Shown here: one piece after another, positions 39,360-52,294 of the stretch | How positions within the stretch are numbered: the stretch's first letter is position 1 | Layout: every line of letters starts with the position of its first letter | Origin: Hyperoplus lanceolatus | Lineage: Eukaryota > Chordata > Actinopteri > Uranoscopiformes > Ammodytidae | Length of the DNA stretch: 64,000 nt | Reading direction: 5' to 3' | Assembly: GCA_026929865.2 (NCBI GenBank) | Contig: CM049410.1 | Coordinates: 22,627,501-22,691,500, forward strand | Program-made: the position numbers and the translations under genes | The notes under the pieces: model-generated | The model's database searches: none | Seen by the model: the letters and a program-made list of their open reading frames with translations, nothing else | Told to the model about the DNA's origin: nothing

Positions 39360-40340
39360 GTTTAGCTATTCACCCGCTGCAGAGCCGCCTGACACTGCTT
39401 TATTGGCAGATTAACAGTCATTTTTGTTAACGAGTGTCCATTAAATTGGGCCCTGCGTGGTTATGCCCCTTGTCTTTACAGCACAAACTACTTCAACTAC
39501 TTTTTTGGGGTCCGTTTAATACCATAATAAAATCCTACATCAGGGCGGCTGCTTTGGTTTTATAGGGCTGATATATGGCCTGTGGTGGTGCGGACCGTAA
39601 ACGCGACTGAAGCTGTTGCAAAAGCCCTTCTACCGTCCGGGGAAAGGGCGCTCCTCACTCAGCGGTCAGGCTGCCAGGAGGACACACGGCTCGGCCCGGA
39701 GCTCGTTGAAGGGGACCCGGCTAAAGCGTTCTCCTGTGTGGGTGCTGGGTCTATCGGTGGTTTACTCTTAAAGCTTTCCAGACCGCAGCCTCTCCGGGAT
39801 AACATCCATCTATGGCTCTTAATGAGGAGACTGAAGACCTAGCAGCACACTGGACCGGCAGTGGGTCCAGACACTGACTTCCTGCTGACCTTTATCAAAG
39901 TCACCCGGATTGTAAGTCTTTACATTTCTTTACAATCAACCCAGACGGGGAGTCTTGGACTCTGTGGGGATGGCAGCCCGGCTAGTCGGGGGCTATAAAT
40001 CTGATCTGTGCGTTGCCCGTACAGCCCACACCGTTATTTATGACGATTAAATATGAACCACGCATTGCTTGAGGGACCAACAGCGTTATTTACGAGGATG
40101 GATGTAGGGGCTATAGCGCAGCGTTCACATGTGCTGAGGAGAAATGATGAGTCGGAGGAGCGGGGGAAAGACAGAGCGGATAGGAAGCTTCCATTTCAAC
40201 AACACGAGAGTCCTTTAAACATCAGGCCCGTGAGCTTACATTCACCGCATTCCTCTGTCCGTCCGTCTTGAAGGAGCCTTTCCCAGCGCATCTGGACAGT
40301 TTCAATTGGATTACAGCGACCCAGTAAGGATCAGACGGAA
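39360..40340. promoter_or_regulatory. Candidate conserved noncoding block upstream of hoxb9a
   Basis: Nearly 1 kb of repeat-free, moderately GC-rich sequence 1.0-2.0 kb upstream of hoxb9a. It includes TGACCTTTATCAAAGTCA, which combines a nuclear-receptor-type half site, a TTTAT core and an ATCAAAG TCF/LEF-like motif. The open frames inside it have no recognisable protein. Constraint is inferred from composition only. Confidence 0.3.
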
Positions 40341-41459
40341 AACTTCAATCAATGCTTGATTGTCACAATGACTACCCTGATCATTAAGTAGGTTTCGGCG
40401 TCAAGTTTGAGCTGGAAATGTTTCATACGGGTTGAATGAGCTTTAGTCATAGTACAACATGAACATAAGTAATAGTCTTATATCATTGGTGTTGTTTGTT
40501 AAGCTCAGACTCGGCTCAGTTGAGCTAAAAAAAAAATGATTCCAACATACTAATCATGTGACGTTACGCAGTGTTTGTGTGTGTCCCACATATTTAGAGC
40601 AGAACCCCACTTTGTTTTTCCAGCCGTAATGCTCGGGGTATTTTTCAGTCAAAATGGCCTCCACAGACCACAGGCTGTGGGAGGGAGGGCCTCCGCCCTG
40701 CAGGCCAACCAGACAGCGCGTTAATTGGAGACACTGGCGCTGAGAAGAGGCTTGAAAACATTATCTGCAAAAACCACATGCATTTTCTGCACGTTGCCTC
40801 AATGTTACGGCAGATGTGACTCGGATAAATAAGTCCACATACGTTCGATTCACTGTATTTAGAACGTGCGTAACTATCGACTATTACCAAGCATTACTAT
40901 GGAATATATAAATATAATATATACATTGAAAATAAAATAACATATCCTATATCTAATGTTTTCCATTGGCCACATATTGCAACAAAAAAAATGGAAAAAT
41001 GAATTCGTGAAATTAAATTTAGTTTTCATTCGTCATAAAATGATATAACTTGGAGGTGATGTTTGGCCCCAAACTGCCCTTTACTTTGTGTAGGCTATAA
41101 TGCAGCACGTGCAGACTGCAGCCGCTTCATTTCCCTCCTTGTTTTATACATCCTCCACAATGACAAGTTGATAACAATGTAACCAAGTGATCCAATCCGG
41201 AAGTTTACACCGCACTCTCAGCTGATAGGAAAGGTCCAGTGTAGGTGTAATTAAAAGTGAATAATTTTAAGCCTAACTGAGGCTGTTACCAAATCAATTC
41301 AATAGACGCAGTGCATTCTAGGTTTACAAGTGACCAATAAAAGTATTTACAGAACAATAAATTGCATTTATTGCACTTCGTTTCCCTTTTCTAGCTTATA
41401 GGATTTAATATGTATTTACCTTATAAAAATGCCATCAAACAAAGTCATAAAACCAGTGA

Positions 41460-42250
41460 GATTTCAGAATCACAACGTTGCTTTTTCTATTTTGTCCAAA
41501 GATTTTACATAACCGAGGCTGAGCTGAGTTGATTTCAATTTGAAATTCCAGGCAGGCGGTATAATTTAGTTTTTTTTTTCACCCTGGCGCCAAAGCCTTC
41601 ATTTCCATTGGATCTGGATTTAGAAAGTATAAATTTAGGCCGTATTTAATTACACTTTACGCACATTCATGGGATGTTCTGGTTTAAAGTCTTGGGAGGC
41701 ACACGCACACAGCCTGTATGGAGGAGTCATCCCATCATAATCAGTTAGAAAGAAATCCTATTAAAGGTTAACATTATTCTAGCCTTTTTATCACTAATGC
41801 CACTTTGTTGTAGAATGCAGAGTTCATCTTCAAACAAGAAATAAACGCGTGCGTAATGCTCCTTCACAAGCTAATGGACATATTCACTTGGATCAACATT
41901 TTTTATAAACCAGATTTTGCCTTGATCGGAGTTATAGGAAGTGCATCAAGTGTTAAACATGATGCAAATGAGAAGGCAGTCATGCACTTTATTGCTGCAG
42001 AGTAAATAAGACTATTAAATGTTATCGACTCAGTTTAAATGGGATTTTAACTCTCACTCCCGACGCTGCCTTTATTTTTAAACATCAAACTTTTTTTGGG
42101 CAATTGTGTGTTTTTTCTTTTCAATTAGAAATTATAGGTAATATTTAAATTTGAGGAGCACAATCTAAATCCTTACTTTTTAGAGTTCAGAGAGTGCGCT
42201 GTGGTTATTTAATGGTAATAAAGCTTTAATGATATTATAGCGGGTCAAAC
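41460..42250. promoter_or_regulatory. Candidate conserved noncoding block (AT-rich)
   Basis: Repeat-free AT-rich sequence with features usual in Hox enhancers: GATTTCAATTTGAAATTCC near-palindrome, CCATTGGATCTGGATTTAG and several TAATTA/TTTAT cores. No alignment is possible here, so this is only a candidate. Confidence 0.25.
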
Positions 42251-43360
42251 AAAAAACAATGCACTGGCACGTCTATATTTACAACGGTTACGGCACCAAT
42301 TGTAAAAAATAAATAAATACAAATAAAATAGTTTCAGCGCAGTTTGTTCTCTTATTTTGAAACATACTCAAGCGTTTCATTTGGAAATACGCACGCAGAC
42401 AAGCAGGCTCCAAAGCTATAGATCAAAGTATTTTAAAGTATCATTCAACACAATATCAAACCAATAAATATCTTACTCAATTGGCCGATAAAGACAGGAA
42501 TAGCACAATTTAAAATATGTCAGTTGTATTTTAATTTTTGAAACACAGGATTATTTTAATGGGAACTATGAATACATTGACTTGCTTGTTAAAATGTAAT
42601 TAAAAGTAACTAGTAAATAGTCGGGAATGATTAATAAACATACGTTGTATTAAAACATTTGTATTAATAACACTCGACAGATCTTCATAATATGGATTGC
42701 ATCGTCTGTAAGATATAGGCATAGTGTATAACGTTCTACAGGCTCTATACCCAACTTATAGTAATATAGTATAAATAGTAACTAAGATCATTCGATCGTG
42801 ATTTATGAATGAATCTGGTAAAAACATCAGATGGTAAATATTGTATTGTTTAACACATAAAGCGATTCTCATGTCTTCATATTGTATGTGTCCGTGTAAC
42901 CGCATTTTTACCACAGCAAACATTAACCATTCTTAAATTAAAAAGAATAATAACCCTGGTTGATACACATAAAACATTTAATATAATGTGTAATAATGAC
43001 TGACTGAAGCTTTGTATTGCGATGAAAAAGCGTGAGTATAGATGCCCAACAATGGCAATTGAGCATGATAACCTGCTTGATTGATACACACTATACATTT
43101 TAATAACTGCCCATGCCTGGGCCTCATGTACGGCGTCATATTTCTCATCTGAAAGCTGGAGGAGGCTCCAGGCATCTCCCTCCGCCACTTTACAGCTCAG
43201 ATGGTAAAGTTGCCTCAGTAAATGAAGTCAGGAGAGAGTTATGAACTGACTATCTGCAACAGCAGGCCAAAGTAGAGATGTATATGATGTGAGACTGGTT
43301 CATCAAATGTCCTGAGACACATTTTAATGGGCGAGAAAAAAGTCCAGCTGCTTTGGACTG

Positions 43361-43479
<119 letters not shown>

Positions 43480-45244
43480 GACATTTTGTGTCATCTTGGT
43501 AGCGTGAAAGTAGTTAAACCTTGTTCAAGTCCATTGGCTACAATCTGTGAACCTGACATGTTGAATGATGGTGTGACGGTTATTCAAGAAAGTATGTAAC
43601 ATGTATGACGATCATGTAATTGCTGCAATACGAGTAATAAAAAAAATAGAATATAGAGACATCCTCGAGTCCAATGTGAACTCAAGTCAACTGTCAACCC
43701 TCCCCTTAAAAATCCAACTTCTATATTTTCAGCAATTGTTATGCAATGGGGGATGTCTCATTTTCCACCAGTTGTCCAGATTCTGCATCAAAACGGAGAG
43801 TGAACATAATGGAAAGTGTCCTATCATCTTCATAGGCTATTATTATACAGTATACTTAATAGTTAATGACCCAAACTTTGCCACAGTGTATATATACATG
43901 TGCCCTGAAGAGACATTTCTTCACTTTAATATCATCATCATATGATGCAGCACAATCACTACCAATTGCCCCATGACTTTACATGAACCTATTGTATAAA
44001 ATTTGATGTCATTTTACAATAAAATAATGAATCAGGAAAAAAAAATCTGACATTTGCAAACTTATTTTGTGTAATTTTGTTGCATTTTTCTTATTTGTGA
44101 AGCCAAGTAGCATGCTATCCTGTGTGAAGGGTTTGAAATCAGTGAGCAGTGTGTTTTGCTTTGTCTTCCTGTTGTTCTGCAATGCAAATGAAACATCAGA
44201 TACTTTGAACAAGTCACATGTCCACTTCACATGTTTTACCTCTGGAATGTCCATCCCAATAGTTGACATTACAGATAAAGTTTATTCAAGGATCTGACTC
44301 TTTTTTTTTTTTTTAATAAACGTGGTTAAGGAATACCTAACCATTTTTATGTCACTTTAAATATAGCCTCACTGTGAATGTCATCCTCGATTGTCTCGGG
44401 TAGATCCTTCATTGCTTCAAGACAGTTCTTAAACCTTAATCATAGCAATAAAGTGCCTGTTGTAAGTGTTTAATTCAAATGGTTTGTTTTTCAAATGAAA
44501 AAAAAACTGCATCTAGAAATGTTACCCAAGAACAGAGGAGTGAGTGTATCAAAGCCATGGCTGGATGGGCCAGTTTAGGGAGCCCAGGGCAAGATTTTGC
44601 TGTTTGGCCTGTACTATATGGATTTCACACACAATAAATCCTTTTTACAATATGTTGGGGATATTACATGGCGGTATTGATGAAGATACACAAGTTTTTT
44701 TATGACAACACCACACACCATTGGTGTTTATATGGTGGTTCCTATTAAAGCTGCATTGTCATCATAGTGCTAACTTGACATCTAGCCGCTGGACAGGACG
44801 CCAGCACTCGTAAAAGAAAGAGAACTTACTTTGTAAAAGCATCCACTGTGGCTGATCTGATTCAAGCTGATATAAAAGTTGGTCAGTTTCATTGCATTAG
44901 CTTTAAAACAATTTTCTTTTAAGATGATTTATTTAAAATTTTCTTTTAGTATCAACACACATTCATAGCGGTTGTAACAATATAAATATTCTTATCTTAT
45001 TTCATTTCACAGCCTCAGAAATATTTGCACAATTAAAGTGCAAAGTACAGTATTATAATAAAAAAAGAAAAGAATAGTTTGCTAAATGGATAAAACAAAA
45101 AGAGAATTGTCATTGCAAAAAAAACCTGCTATGCACAGTAATGCATTGTTATTGTCATACTGCTTTATGCAAATTTTTCAGAATGTATAATGAGTAGAGC
45201 AAAAGGATAATTTCATTGCATTGCTACAGTTGCTTTGTGAATGA

Positions 45245-47065
45245 AGTTGTTAAGACTGCTGGGTGAGTGAGTTATAGTGGCTGCCATATATTAATAAAAC
45301 TGCTCTCATTTCCTCTTACCTAAGGGCTTAGTTTTTCCATGGGAAATACTTTGAAGATTTCTCTGTACCATTAGGTCACAGATGGTGGTTTTCCTTGAAC
45401 CCAGTTTAATAATATGCATTTGCTTCCCAGGAAGAGCAGTATATCCAGCAATTTTGACGGCAGCCCTAACAACAATTTACCAGGATCTTTACAGATTTTG
45501 TGTTTCAAATTTACACTTAATTCCTTTGCAATACAAGACCAGAAATGAGACATTTTAGAACAGTCCAAGAAACAGCGCATGAACATTACATTTTACATTG
45601 TCGTACACAGAAAGGATCTTCTTGGATCAATTTGGTTTAGTGTTTGGGTGCTCTGTGTAGTCGCTGTAGTATTGGAAATTGCATTGTCTTATATCTGTTA
45701 CAAAGAAGAAGTGTGTGAGAGGCTTAGGAACACTCTCTCCAAACATCATTCCCATAAAGAGTTTGAAGGTTATTTTCCCAACATTCCACCAACCTGTCTA
45801 CATTCTGTTTTGTATTAGTGATAAAAGTATCATAACATTTTGAAAGACCTCTGTTTTTTGAGAAATCAATCATTTATTATTAAAAAGGCGTAAGTATGGG
45901 CTCATCTGGAGGTAGCTTGATATCTGTATTAATAAAACCTGTAGATAAACAGAACAGAAAATTAAATGAAAACTGAAAACCTAGCCATTTCAAAAGACAT
46001 TAGAACAATACCATTTTTAAACACACCTCCTTTCACGCAAAATCCTCTGTTTGAAAAAATAATACTCTTTTATCCTTGGGAGGAAATTCTTGTTATTCAT
46101 AAGCGGAGTAAAATATTAAATAAGTGTCCTGCCAAACCTTAACATAATTGGTAAGTATTGGATTCTCTACTGCCCTAGATTGTAATCTCTTGATACTTGT
46201 GAGCTTGCTCAGTAAAACAAAAGTACAGTGAACCCATTCACATATAGGCCGACTATGGCAGACAAGGTATAATAAATAATATTTGGGATTGCCAAACTTT
46301 GGGTAAATGCAAAATCCTCATATTTTGCCATGCCAATATACACTTTGAGAAATCCCTTTCAATTCATATACACAGTTTATTAGTTATATATAATATAAAG
46401 GTAACATTAACATTGGAAGGAGAGGTAATACATTAATTTGTAATAAATCAATTAAATCTGGTACATCATGCCATGCAAGGTCACTTCTGATGTTTTTGTA
46501 AGAGTGTAGGAGATCTTTATGACTGGAAGTTATAGAGATCCCCAATGTAAATCCTGAGCTAGACCATAAAAATGGGAAGTCCTGTACAATTGGTAAATTC
46601 CCCTTCTTACTCAAGAGGCATTGCAACAGATTTTAAAAAATTAAATTTTTACTCTGAGATGGAGCTAAACGTTCTATAAATCTGACATTAATGACTGGGA
46701 TGAATTCCTGTGGATTTATGATGAATAAGAAGACATTATCTGCTTATAAAACAATCTTGTATGTGTTCCCATCTGAATTCCTAATATGATAACGTGGCTT
46801 CTAATAGCCGCAGAAAATGGCGCAAATGCTAATGATCAAAGACGTGGTGATAAGGGGTCCACCTGACGAGTAGAGCGGATTAATTGCAATTCAGGTGATT
46901 GCATGCCATTAACCAGCGCTCTGGCCATTGGTGACCGCTAATTTAATTGAACCAAATTAATAAAGTCCTCGCCAAGACTGAACTTGTACATGCTACTAAA
47001 AAAATAAGGCCATTCTATTTTATCAAATGCCTTTTTTGAAACCAAGACGAGGTAACCCTAATGAC
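45245..47065 (-). mobile_element. L1/Tx1-like LINE relic
   Basis: A decayed non-LTR retrotransposon read on the minus strand. Near 47000 it gives SKKAFDKIEW (the L1 form of the DAEKAFDxxEW motif). Near 46900 it gives VTNGQS followed by a degraded SxGxRQGCPLSP region. At 45.37-45.59 kb it gives FWSCIAKELSVNLKHKICKDP, LLLGLPSKLLDILLFLGSKC and LLNWVQGKPPSVT, the typical C-terminal part of fish L1/Tx1 ORF2. It has stops and frameshifts throughout, so it is old. No endonuclease part or clear A-tail was found. Confidence 0.75.
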
Positions 47066-48433
47066 ATCAGTATGACATCATCAGGGTTATCTTTGCAGAC
47101 TAAAAGGTCACATATTTGGCTCATTTTCAGGTTCAAAATTGTGATTTGAGTTTCTACTAGAAGCTGTTTTGATAATGTACTGTCCAAAAAAAAGCTTTAC
47201 ATTTCTCACAGTGCCATTGCCAAATCTCCTCTTTTCAGTCTCTGTCTGAAACACTTGTTTTTAGAGCGCCCTGTCTCCTTAAGCCCCGCCTTCCAAAAAG
47301 CACAGTCTGCTCTGATTGGCCCTCAATCTGACTGCCAGAAGCTTTTTGTGTGAGCGCAGGGTAACAATAATTGCAAATGACAAGCTTTCTGTCCTCTTTC
47401 TTTCACAGCGTAGAACTCTTGAAAACAGAAGACATGCTGCTAGTGACTGGTGTGCTGTAGGGCTGTGAATGGGCTAACCAGCCAAAGTGGCGGGTGACCT
47501 TGATAACTTAGACTACTACTTGCTTATCTAAGCCCTGCACGAGACTCTCCGCTGATCACAGTGATGGTGCAGCAGAGACACCGTGTAGCAAATATTTTTT
47601 TTTTTTGGAGGAGCAGTAATAAACTAAATTAATCAGAGATTACGTAAAATGTTGAAATTTGACAGAAAATGTAATAGGCCTGCGCATGTGAAGAGTGGAG
47701 CCGTGATGTCACCGTTATCATATCGTTATCACAGGGAACAGCGTTGCTATTTACATGATGACGTTTTCAAAAGATTTCCCTCTGGAACCTGGTTTCAAAA
47801 GTTAATGTTTTCAGTCATCGATGACGCTGTTGTCATGTAAATGAACATCCCGAAACCTCAAAAATACTGTTGCGGTTTTGATGAAAACATTACTGTGTAA
47901 ACAGCCCCTTAGAGGTAGCCTATCTGGGGGTGTGCATATCACAGGTAGAGGTAGTGCTATGGGAGGTTGGTAATGGGAGGGTTCTCCCCTTGTGATGTCA
48001 TAAAAGGAGAGAAACCTGACTGGGGCTTTTTAACACAGGTTTTTAGAAAGGTGGAGATGGAGAAAAAGAGAGTCTGGGGATCTCTAGTCACACCTTGGAC
48101 CAGGCCCGGCCCTGGGCATAGGCAGTTATAAGCAAATGCTAGGGGCGCATCCATCCGCAGGGGGCGCCGCTACGAAAAAAAAATAATGAAATGGGCTACC
48201 AAAACTTTATTTTATTTTTTTTTACTAATACTGTTAATACTATAATTTCAAAATATGAGTTAAGCTTAAAATATGACAACTACTGAGGACAGACAAACTA
48301 TTCAAAAAATTGAAGCGCCCCCCTCTCCTCCGATAGACTCTTCCAGATTTCTGGCGATCAGCCAGGTATCTGAACGGTAACTTCACCGGTCGGAACCGGA
48401 AAAAAAGAGCGCACACCATGTCAAAATGACAAA

Positions 48434-49215
48434 GGCCGTGTCCGAACTGCCATACTAGCGTCCTACATCCTACATACTCACCATCTATATAATGCATACT
48501 CTCTACTCAAAGATCGATTGTGTATGCGAGCTGCGTCGAAACGTTCTCAGTTGAAGTATACTCAAGCAATGAAGAATTTCTTCTTCTTCTTATAAGATTC
48601 AGGCAGTTTAGACACTGTTAAGCTTATAACCGCCCTCTACAGGTTAGATATTGAACTAGATTTTTACAGTCCTGTGTTCATCATCTGTGTTTTAGACCTC
48701 TTGTTTTATAATAATTATATTTTGAGGCGGAGGATCCCTCCGACGCTCTCTGTCCGGCTCATCAGCACTCAGCTGTCTGTGAGTTGAGTTGGACAAGCCG
48801 CGGTGTGTGGAACAGCGATCTGTTCTAATCTCTCTCCACTATCAGACTCACTTCACTCATTTCACTTAGTGACTCTAATGTTGTTAGGTATTTATCTTCA
48901 TCTCTTATCTATTGTAAGAGTTTATGAATGACTGCACGTACGTCTGTCAGATCGCGGAACCCCAAACAATGTTGTTGCCTAGCAACTTGCTCGAAAATAT
49001 TTCATTTTCCTGTGCGGGTAGAATTGACCCAGTGCATTGTGGGGCGGTTGAGTAGGAAAAGTATACAATCGATTCATACCCAAAATCTTCCCGGAAGTTA
49101 GTACTCATCCGGGAATTTCTCACATACCCAAACTCGCATACCCAACCGTCACATACTCAAATTGAAGTCAAAATGAGTATGAGTAGGACGTTAGTATGGC
49201 AGTTCGGACACGGCC
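48434..49215. mobile_element. TIR element (GGCCGTGTCCGAA family)
   Basis: A 782-base insert inside the hAT-like element. Its ends, GGCCGTGTCCGAACTGCCAT and the same read from 49215 on the minus strand, match over about 32 bases with one difference, and similarity continues further in. Flanking AAA on both sides may be the target duplication, but this is ambiguous. It has no coding frame, so it is a non-autonomous DNA transposon of undetermined superfamily. Confidence 0.75.
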
Positions 49216-50054
49216 AAAAGCTCTCTCGTGCCGAGGGAAGACTGAAAAGGAAAAGTAGAGGAGGAAAAACGTGACAAAGACAGAGGTAGGCCTACAGTGA
49301 CGTTAATGTGATGAATGAATAGTGTGCTGCTTTTCAACACAAGGTAAATCAAAGTGCTATACATAAAGCGAAGAGATATCATCAGAAGGCTTGATCCTGA
49401 TTTAATAAAAAGCAGGAGCAAACTTTTCCGTTTGATTGTACCTTACCTAGGCCTATAGCTTTCCATTAGTTACTGCTTCTCTTCACTCTGGTTGGATGCT
49501 AAACTGCATTTCATTTTAATGACAAGAGTTTAATCTTATCTAATTTCCATTTTAAAGCTTTTCACCATGTATTAATATAAATAATATAACAACATGTATA
49601 CTTCTCTTTTCTCTTCAGGTTTTCATTTGAAATACTTTGAGCCACCTGTCCTGCAGACATCTTCTCAGCACAGCCCAGTGATGCAGCATGAGGAATAAAG
49701 GCTTCACCAATAGACCCAAAGGCAAGAGTAGTCAGGCTGTAGCAAGGTGAGGTGAGCTTGTTGAGATATGAAGATGAGGTCTTAACATCTAAATGTACAC
49801 AGCTCTCTGTTGGAATCAAGTTAAATAGCAGTACAAACCAAAGGTCTCTGTCATTTAATTTTGTAATAGGGGAAGGTGGGGTGATTTGTGCAACTTTTTA
49901 CTCAAAGTGATTTTAAAGTGAGGCCTTGACAGTTATGTCTCCAACTCAAATATGTACATATATTTCAGGATGTTGTTCATCCCTGGCAATAAAAACTTTG
50001 GATCTGGAATAAACTGTTTAAGAAATATAGCTTTCGGAAAAAAAGTTGTCTTGT

Positions 50055-50090
50055 CGCACAAATCACCCCACGTAGTGGGTGATTTGTGCG
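50055..50090. repeat. Internal palindrome in the pogo-like element
   Basis: CGCACAAATCACCCCAC and GTGGGTGATTTGTGCG face each other across 3 bases, differing by one G. Both arms copy the element's end sequence, so this could be two subterminal transposase-binding sites or the scar of an internal junction. Confidence 0.8.
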
Positions 50091-50274
50091 TCATTGTGTC
50101 ACAATGACAAAGTCACCATCATCATCTTTCTGGCCATCTGAACTCTCATCAGTGGTGTCGTTAAGTGGAATTGAGATGTCACTCTCTCCTGAGCTACTGT
50201 AGACTATCACTTTCTTTTGGTGACCAGCGTATACAGCCATGCCACTGGCACAACTCTCAGAAATGTACTTTGCA

Positions 50275-50590
50275 CTAGTTGCTCCGTGCTTGTGGAACCA
50301 ACTGCCACCTGACAAATGTGATTCCCCCTACATTTCTGCCTTTAAATCAAGGCTCAAAACCCATATGTACACCCTGGTGTTTCCTCCCCATTAACCTCTG
50401 CACTACTTACTTACCTCTGCACTACTATCTGTGTTTATGTGGATGTATGGGCTTTACGTCTTTTATTTTGGTTATTGTTATTTTACCTTCATTGTTTACC
50501 TACTGAATGCACTATGTACAGCACTTTGGACAGTGCAAACTGTCATAAATGTGCTTTTATTAATACATTTTACTTACTTACTTACTTATA
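50275..50590 (+). mobile_element. L2-type LINE 3' fragment
   Basis: The last coding piece and 3' tail of an L2-like LINE. In one frame it reads LWNQLPPDKCDSPYISAFKS then RLKTHMYTL and a stop, the usual L2 C-terminus. The 3'UTR ends in ATAAATGTGCTTTTATTAATACA then (ACTT)n, the L2-type tail. Heavily 5'-truncated, as most copies are. Confidence 0.75.
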
Positions 50591-51382
50591 ACTCACCCAG
50601 GCCCTTGCGCACAAATCACCCCATCCCCAGAATTTTGGATAATAGGCATGATGCAGCAATTTAGGGTTGACATTGTGCTAACTATATAGACTCAAAGTGT
50701 AGCATACCAAAGCACTAAAACATGTGTCAAATGTTTTCAAACGTGTCTATAATTGTTCAGACACAATAATCAAAAAACCTTGATCATGGAAATTTTACTT
50801 TGAAAGGCAAAACACAGTTTTTTGAGCTTAAATGTGCTTATATCTTATTCCTTGTGTCTCCCTTCTTTACAGGATGAGTCAAATGGATGGCTCTTCTTAA
50901 ATATGTGGTCACATTTCCAATTTCTTCCACGGTTTTCTAGAAACAAGGGGTTTTGCAACTTCCAAAATGCACAAATCACCCCACCTTCCCCTATAGCTTT
51001 TGTGTGGAATTATATTCAATGCAAAGTTATGATTTATTGAAACTATACTTGTAATAGATTATAATTTTAAATGTTAACGTCTGCATTTTTTTGTGCAAAT
51101 CGTAATATTGTATTAATTTTTTAATGTTATGTCACTTGTTTTGTAATATGTTTTTTTATGTTGTGGGTTATTTTCTATCTAAAATAAAATGAAATGTCAA
51201 AGACAAAGCTACCAGTTCTGTGTGAGTGTATGAACAGTGGTGGACCTGACTGCAATGCACTGGGGGCGCCAGCTAAAATCTTGCCTAGGGCGCCAAATTG
51301 GTCAGGGCCGGCCCTGCCATGGACCCATATTAGTGTTGGAAAAACCATGAAAAAGGCATTTTGCATTATAGGCGACCTTTAA

Positions 51383-52242
51383 ACAAAACTCCTCCAGAGC
51401 CATGGAAGATAAAATGTTGTGTTTTGAGTTCCACATGACAAGCAAACTGAACTTAAGGTGATTGAATGAAAAATGGTGGAGTTAAAGTTCCTTAAATCCA
51501 TGCTCATCAGATGTGGATCTAATTTAATTAAAGCTGAAGTGAAGAGAAAATACACTGTCTGTGTGTATGTAGACCCATGCAGTCGATCTCTTTTCTATGT
51601 TTGGAACTACACTTCAAAACAGTGAAGAGCCTCACCTATAATCCTTTAGATGTGCTAAGGAGCTTACAGTATCGGTAAATGCCTTAGTAAACGTCCCTAT
51701 AGGACGATATAAATGATTGGATGATGCCTTCATTTTATGAATTTAAGTTGTAAAGCTGGAACGCATGATTACAGGCTTTGATGGTGAGACAAACCAAGTT
51801 ATCCATGTTCATTGAGGTAATAATTACTGTAAAAATCTAAGGGGATTTCAATAAAATGCCCTGTGAGTTTTAACAGTGAACTGCTTCATTCACAGTCTGG
51901 ATCTTGTGCTAGATAGTAATGTTAAGAGAAAGAGGAGCTTGTACAGGCCGCTGTACCGGCGCCAGTCAACAGTGAACTGTGGCTGCTAAATGTTAATGTG
52001 CTATTAAACCAGCTGCAAATTATACAGCCACCCTCCGCCACTGACATTAGAGAGAAAGGAGAGGGGAGCAGATTTACAGCTTCTTGGTGGCACGCTGAAC
52101 TTAGCAAAACATATAATGTTTGAAAATGAACACGGCCAGCGTTCATCATCACAGCACTAGATAATTTAGATTGGGAGCACGGGTGAGGACCGGGGAAGGC
52201 CAAATCCATCTGACCCCCACCGTGACGCACTCATACACACCA

Positions 52243-52294
<52 letters not shown>

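Larger units (their letters stand above)
49869..50991. mobile_element. Pogo/Tc1-mariner-like element with TA target site
   Basis: A second insert inside the hAT-like element. Perfect inverted repeats of at least 24 bases begin GGGGAAGGTGGGGTGATTTG at both ends, flanked by TA on each side (49867-49868, 50992-50993), the Tc1/mariner target. A minus-strand fragment (about 50091-50275) ending DESSDGQKDDDGDFVIVTQ resembles the acidic C-terminus of fish pogo-type transposases; this is a weak match. The motif GCACAAATCACCCCA, part of the end repeat, also occurs internally at 50056, 50607 and inverted at 50075. An L2 fragment is inserted at about 50275. Confidence 0.7.
48101..51316. mobile_element. 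hAT-like non-autonomous transposon, host to further inserts
   Basis: The ends are CAGGCCCGGCCCTGGGCA (48101) and, as reverse complement, CAGGGCCGGCCCTGACC (ending 51316), typical hAT-type inverted repeats. It is flanked by 8-base direct repeats CCTTGGAC (48093-48100) and CCATGGAC (51317-51324) with one difference; 8 bases is the hAT target size. No transposase frame remains. Its 3.2 kb is mostly two further inserts (48434-49215 and 49869-50991), leaving about 1.3 kb of its own sequence. Confidence 0.8.
47101..51382. mobile_element. Percomorph-type MITE, split by a hAT-like element
   Basis: The outermost element of a nest. Its left end (47101 onward, TAAAAGGTCACATATTTGGC then TCATTTTCAGGTTCAAAATT) and its right end (reverse complement TAAAGGTCGCCTATAATGCA) form imperfect inverted repeats. 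The left sequence resembles a very common repeat of spiny-rayed fishes. About 1 kb of it (47101-48100) lies left of the hAT-like insert and about 65 bases (51317-51382) to its right. The part at about 47690-47910, ending in CTGTGTAAACAGCCCC, may be a further short element inserted within it. Confidence 0.6.

Noticed and set aside
39582-39842. 86-codon plus-strand frame upstream of hoxb9a
   Set aside because: No recognisable protein; it lies in a block better explained as regulatory sequence.
40451-40480. Possible second miR-196 sequence (ACAACATGAAC)
   Set aside because: Only a short partial match, with no paired arm.
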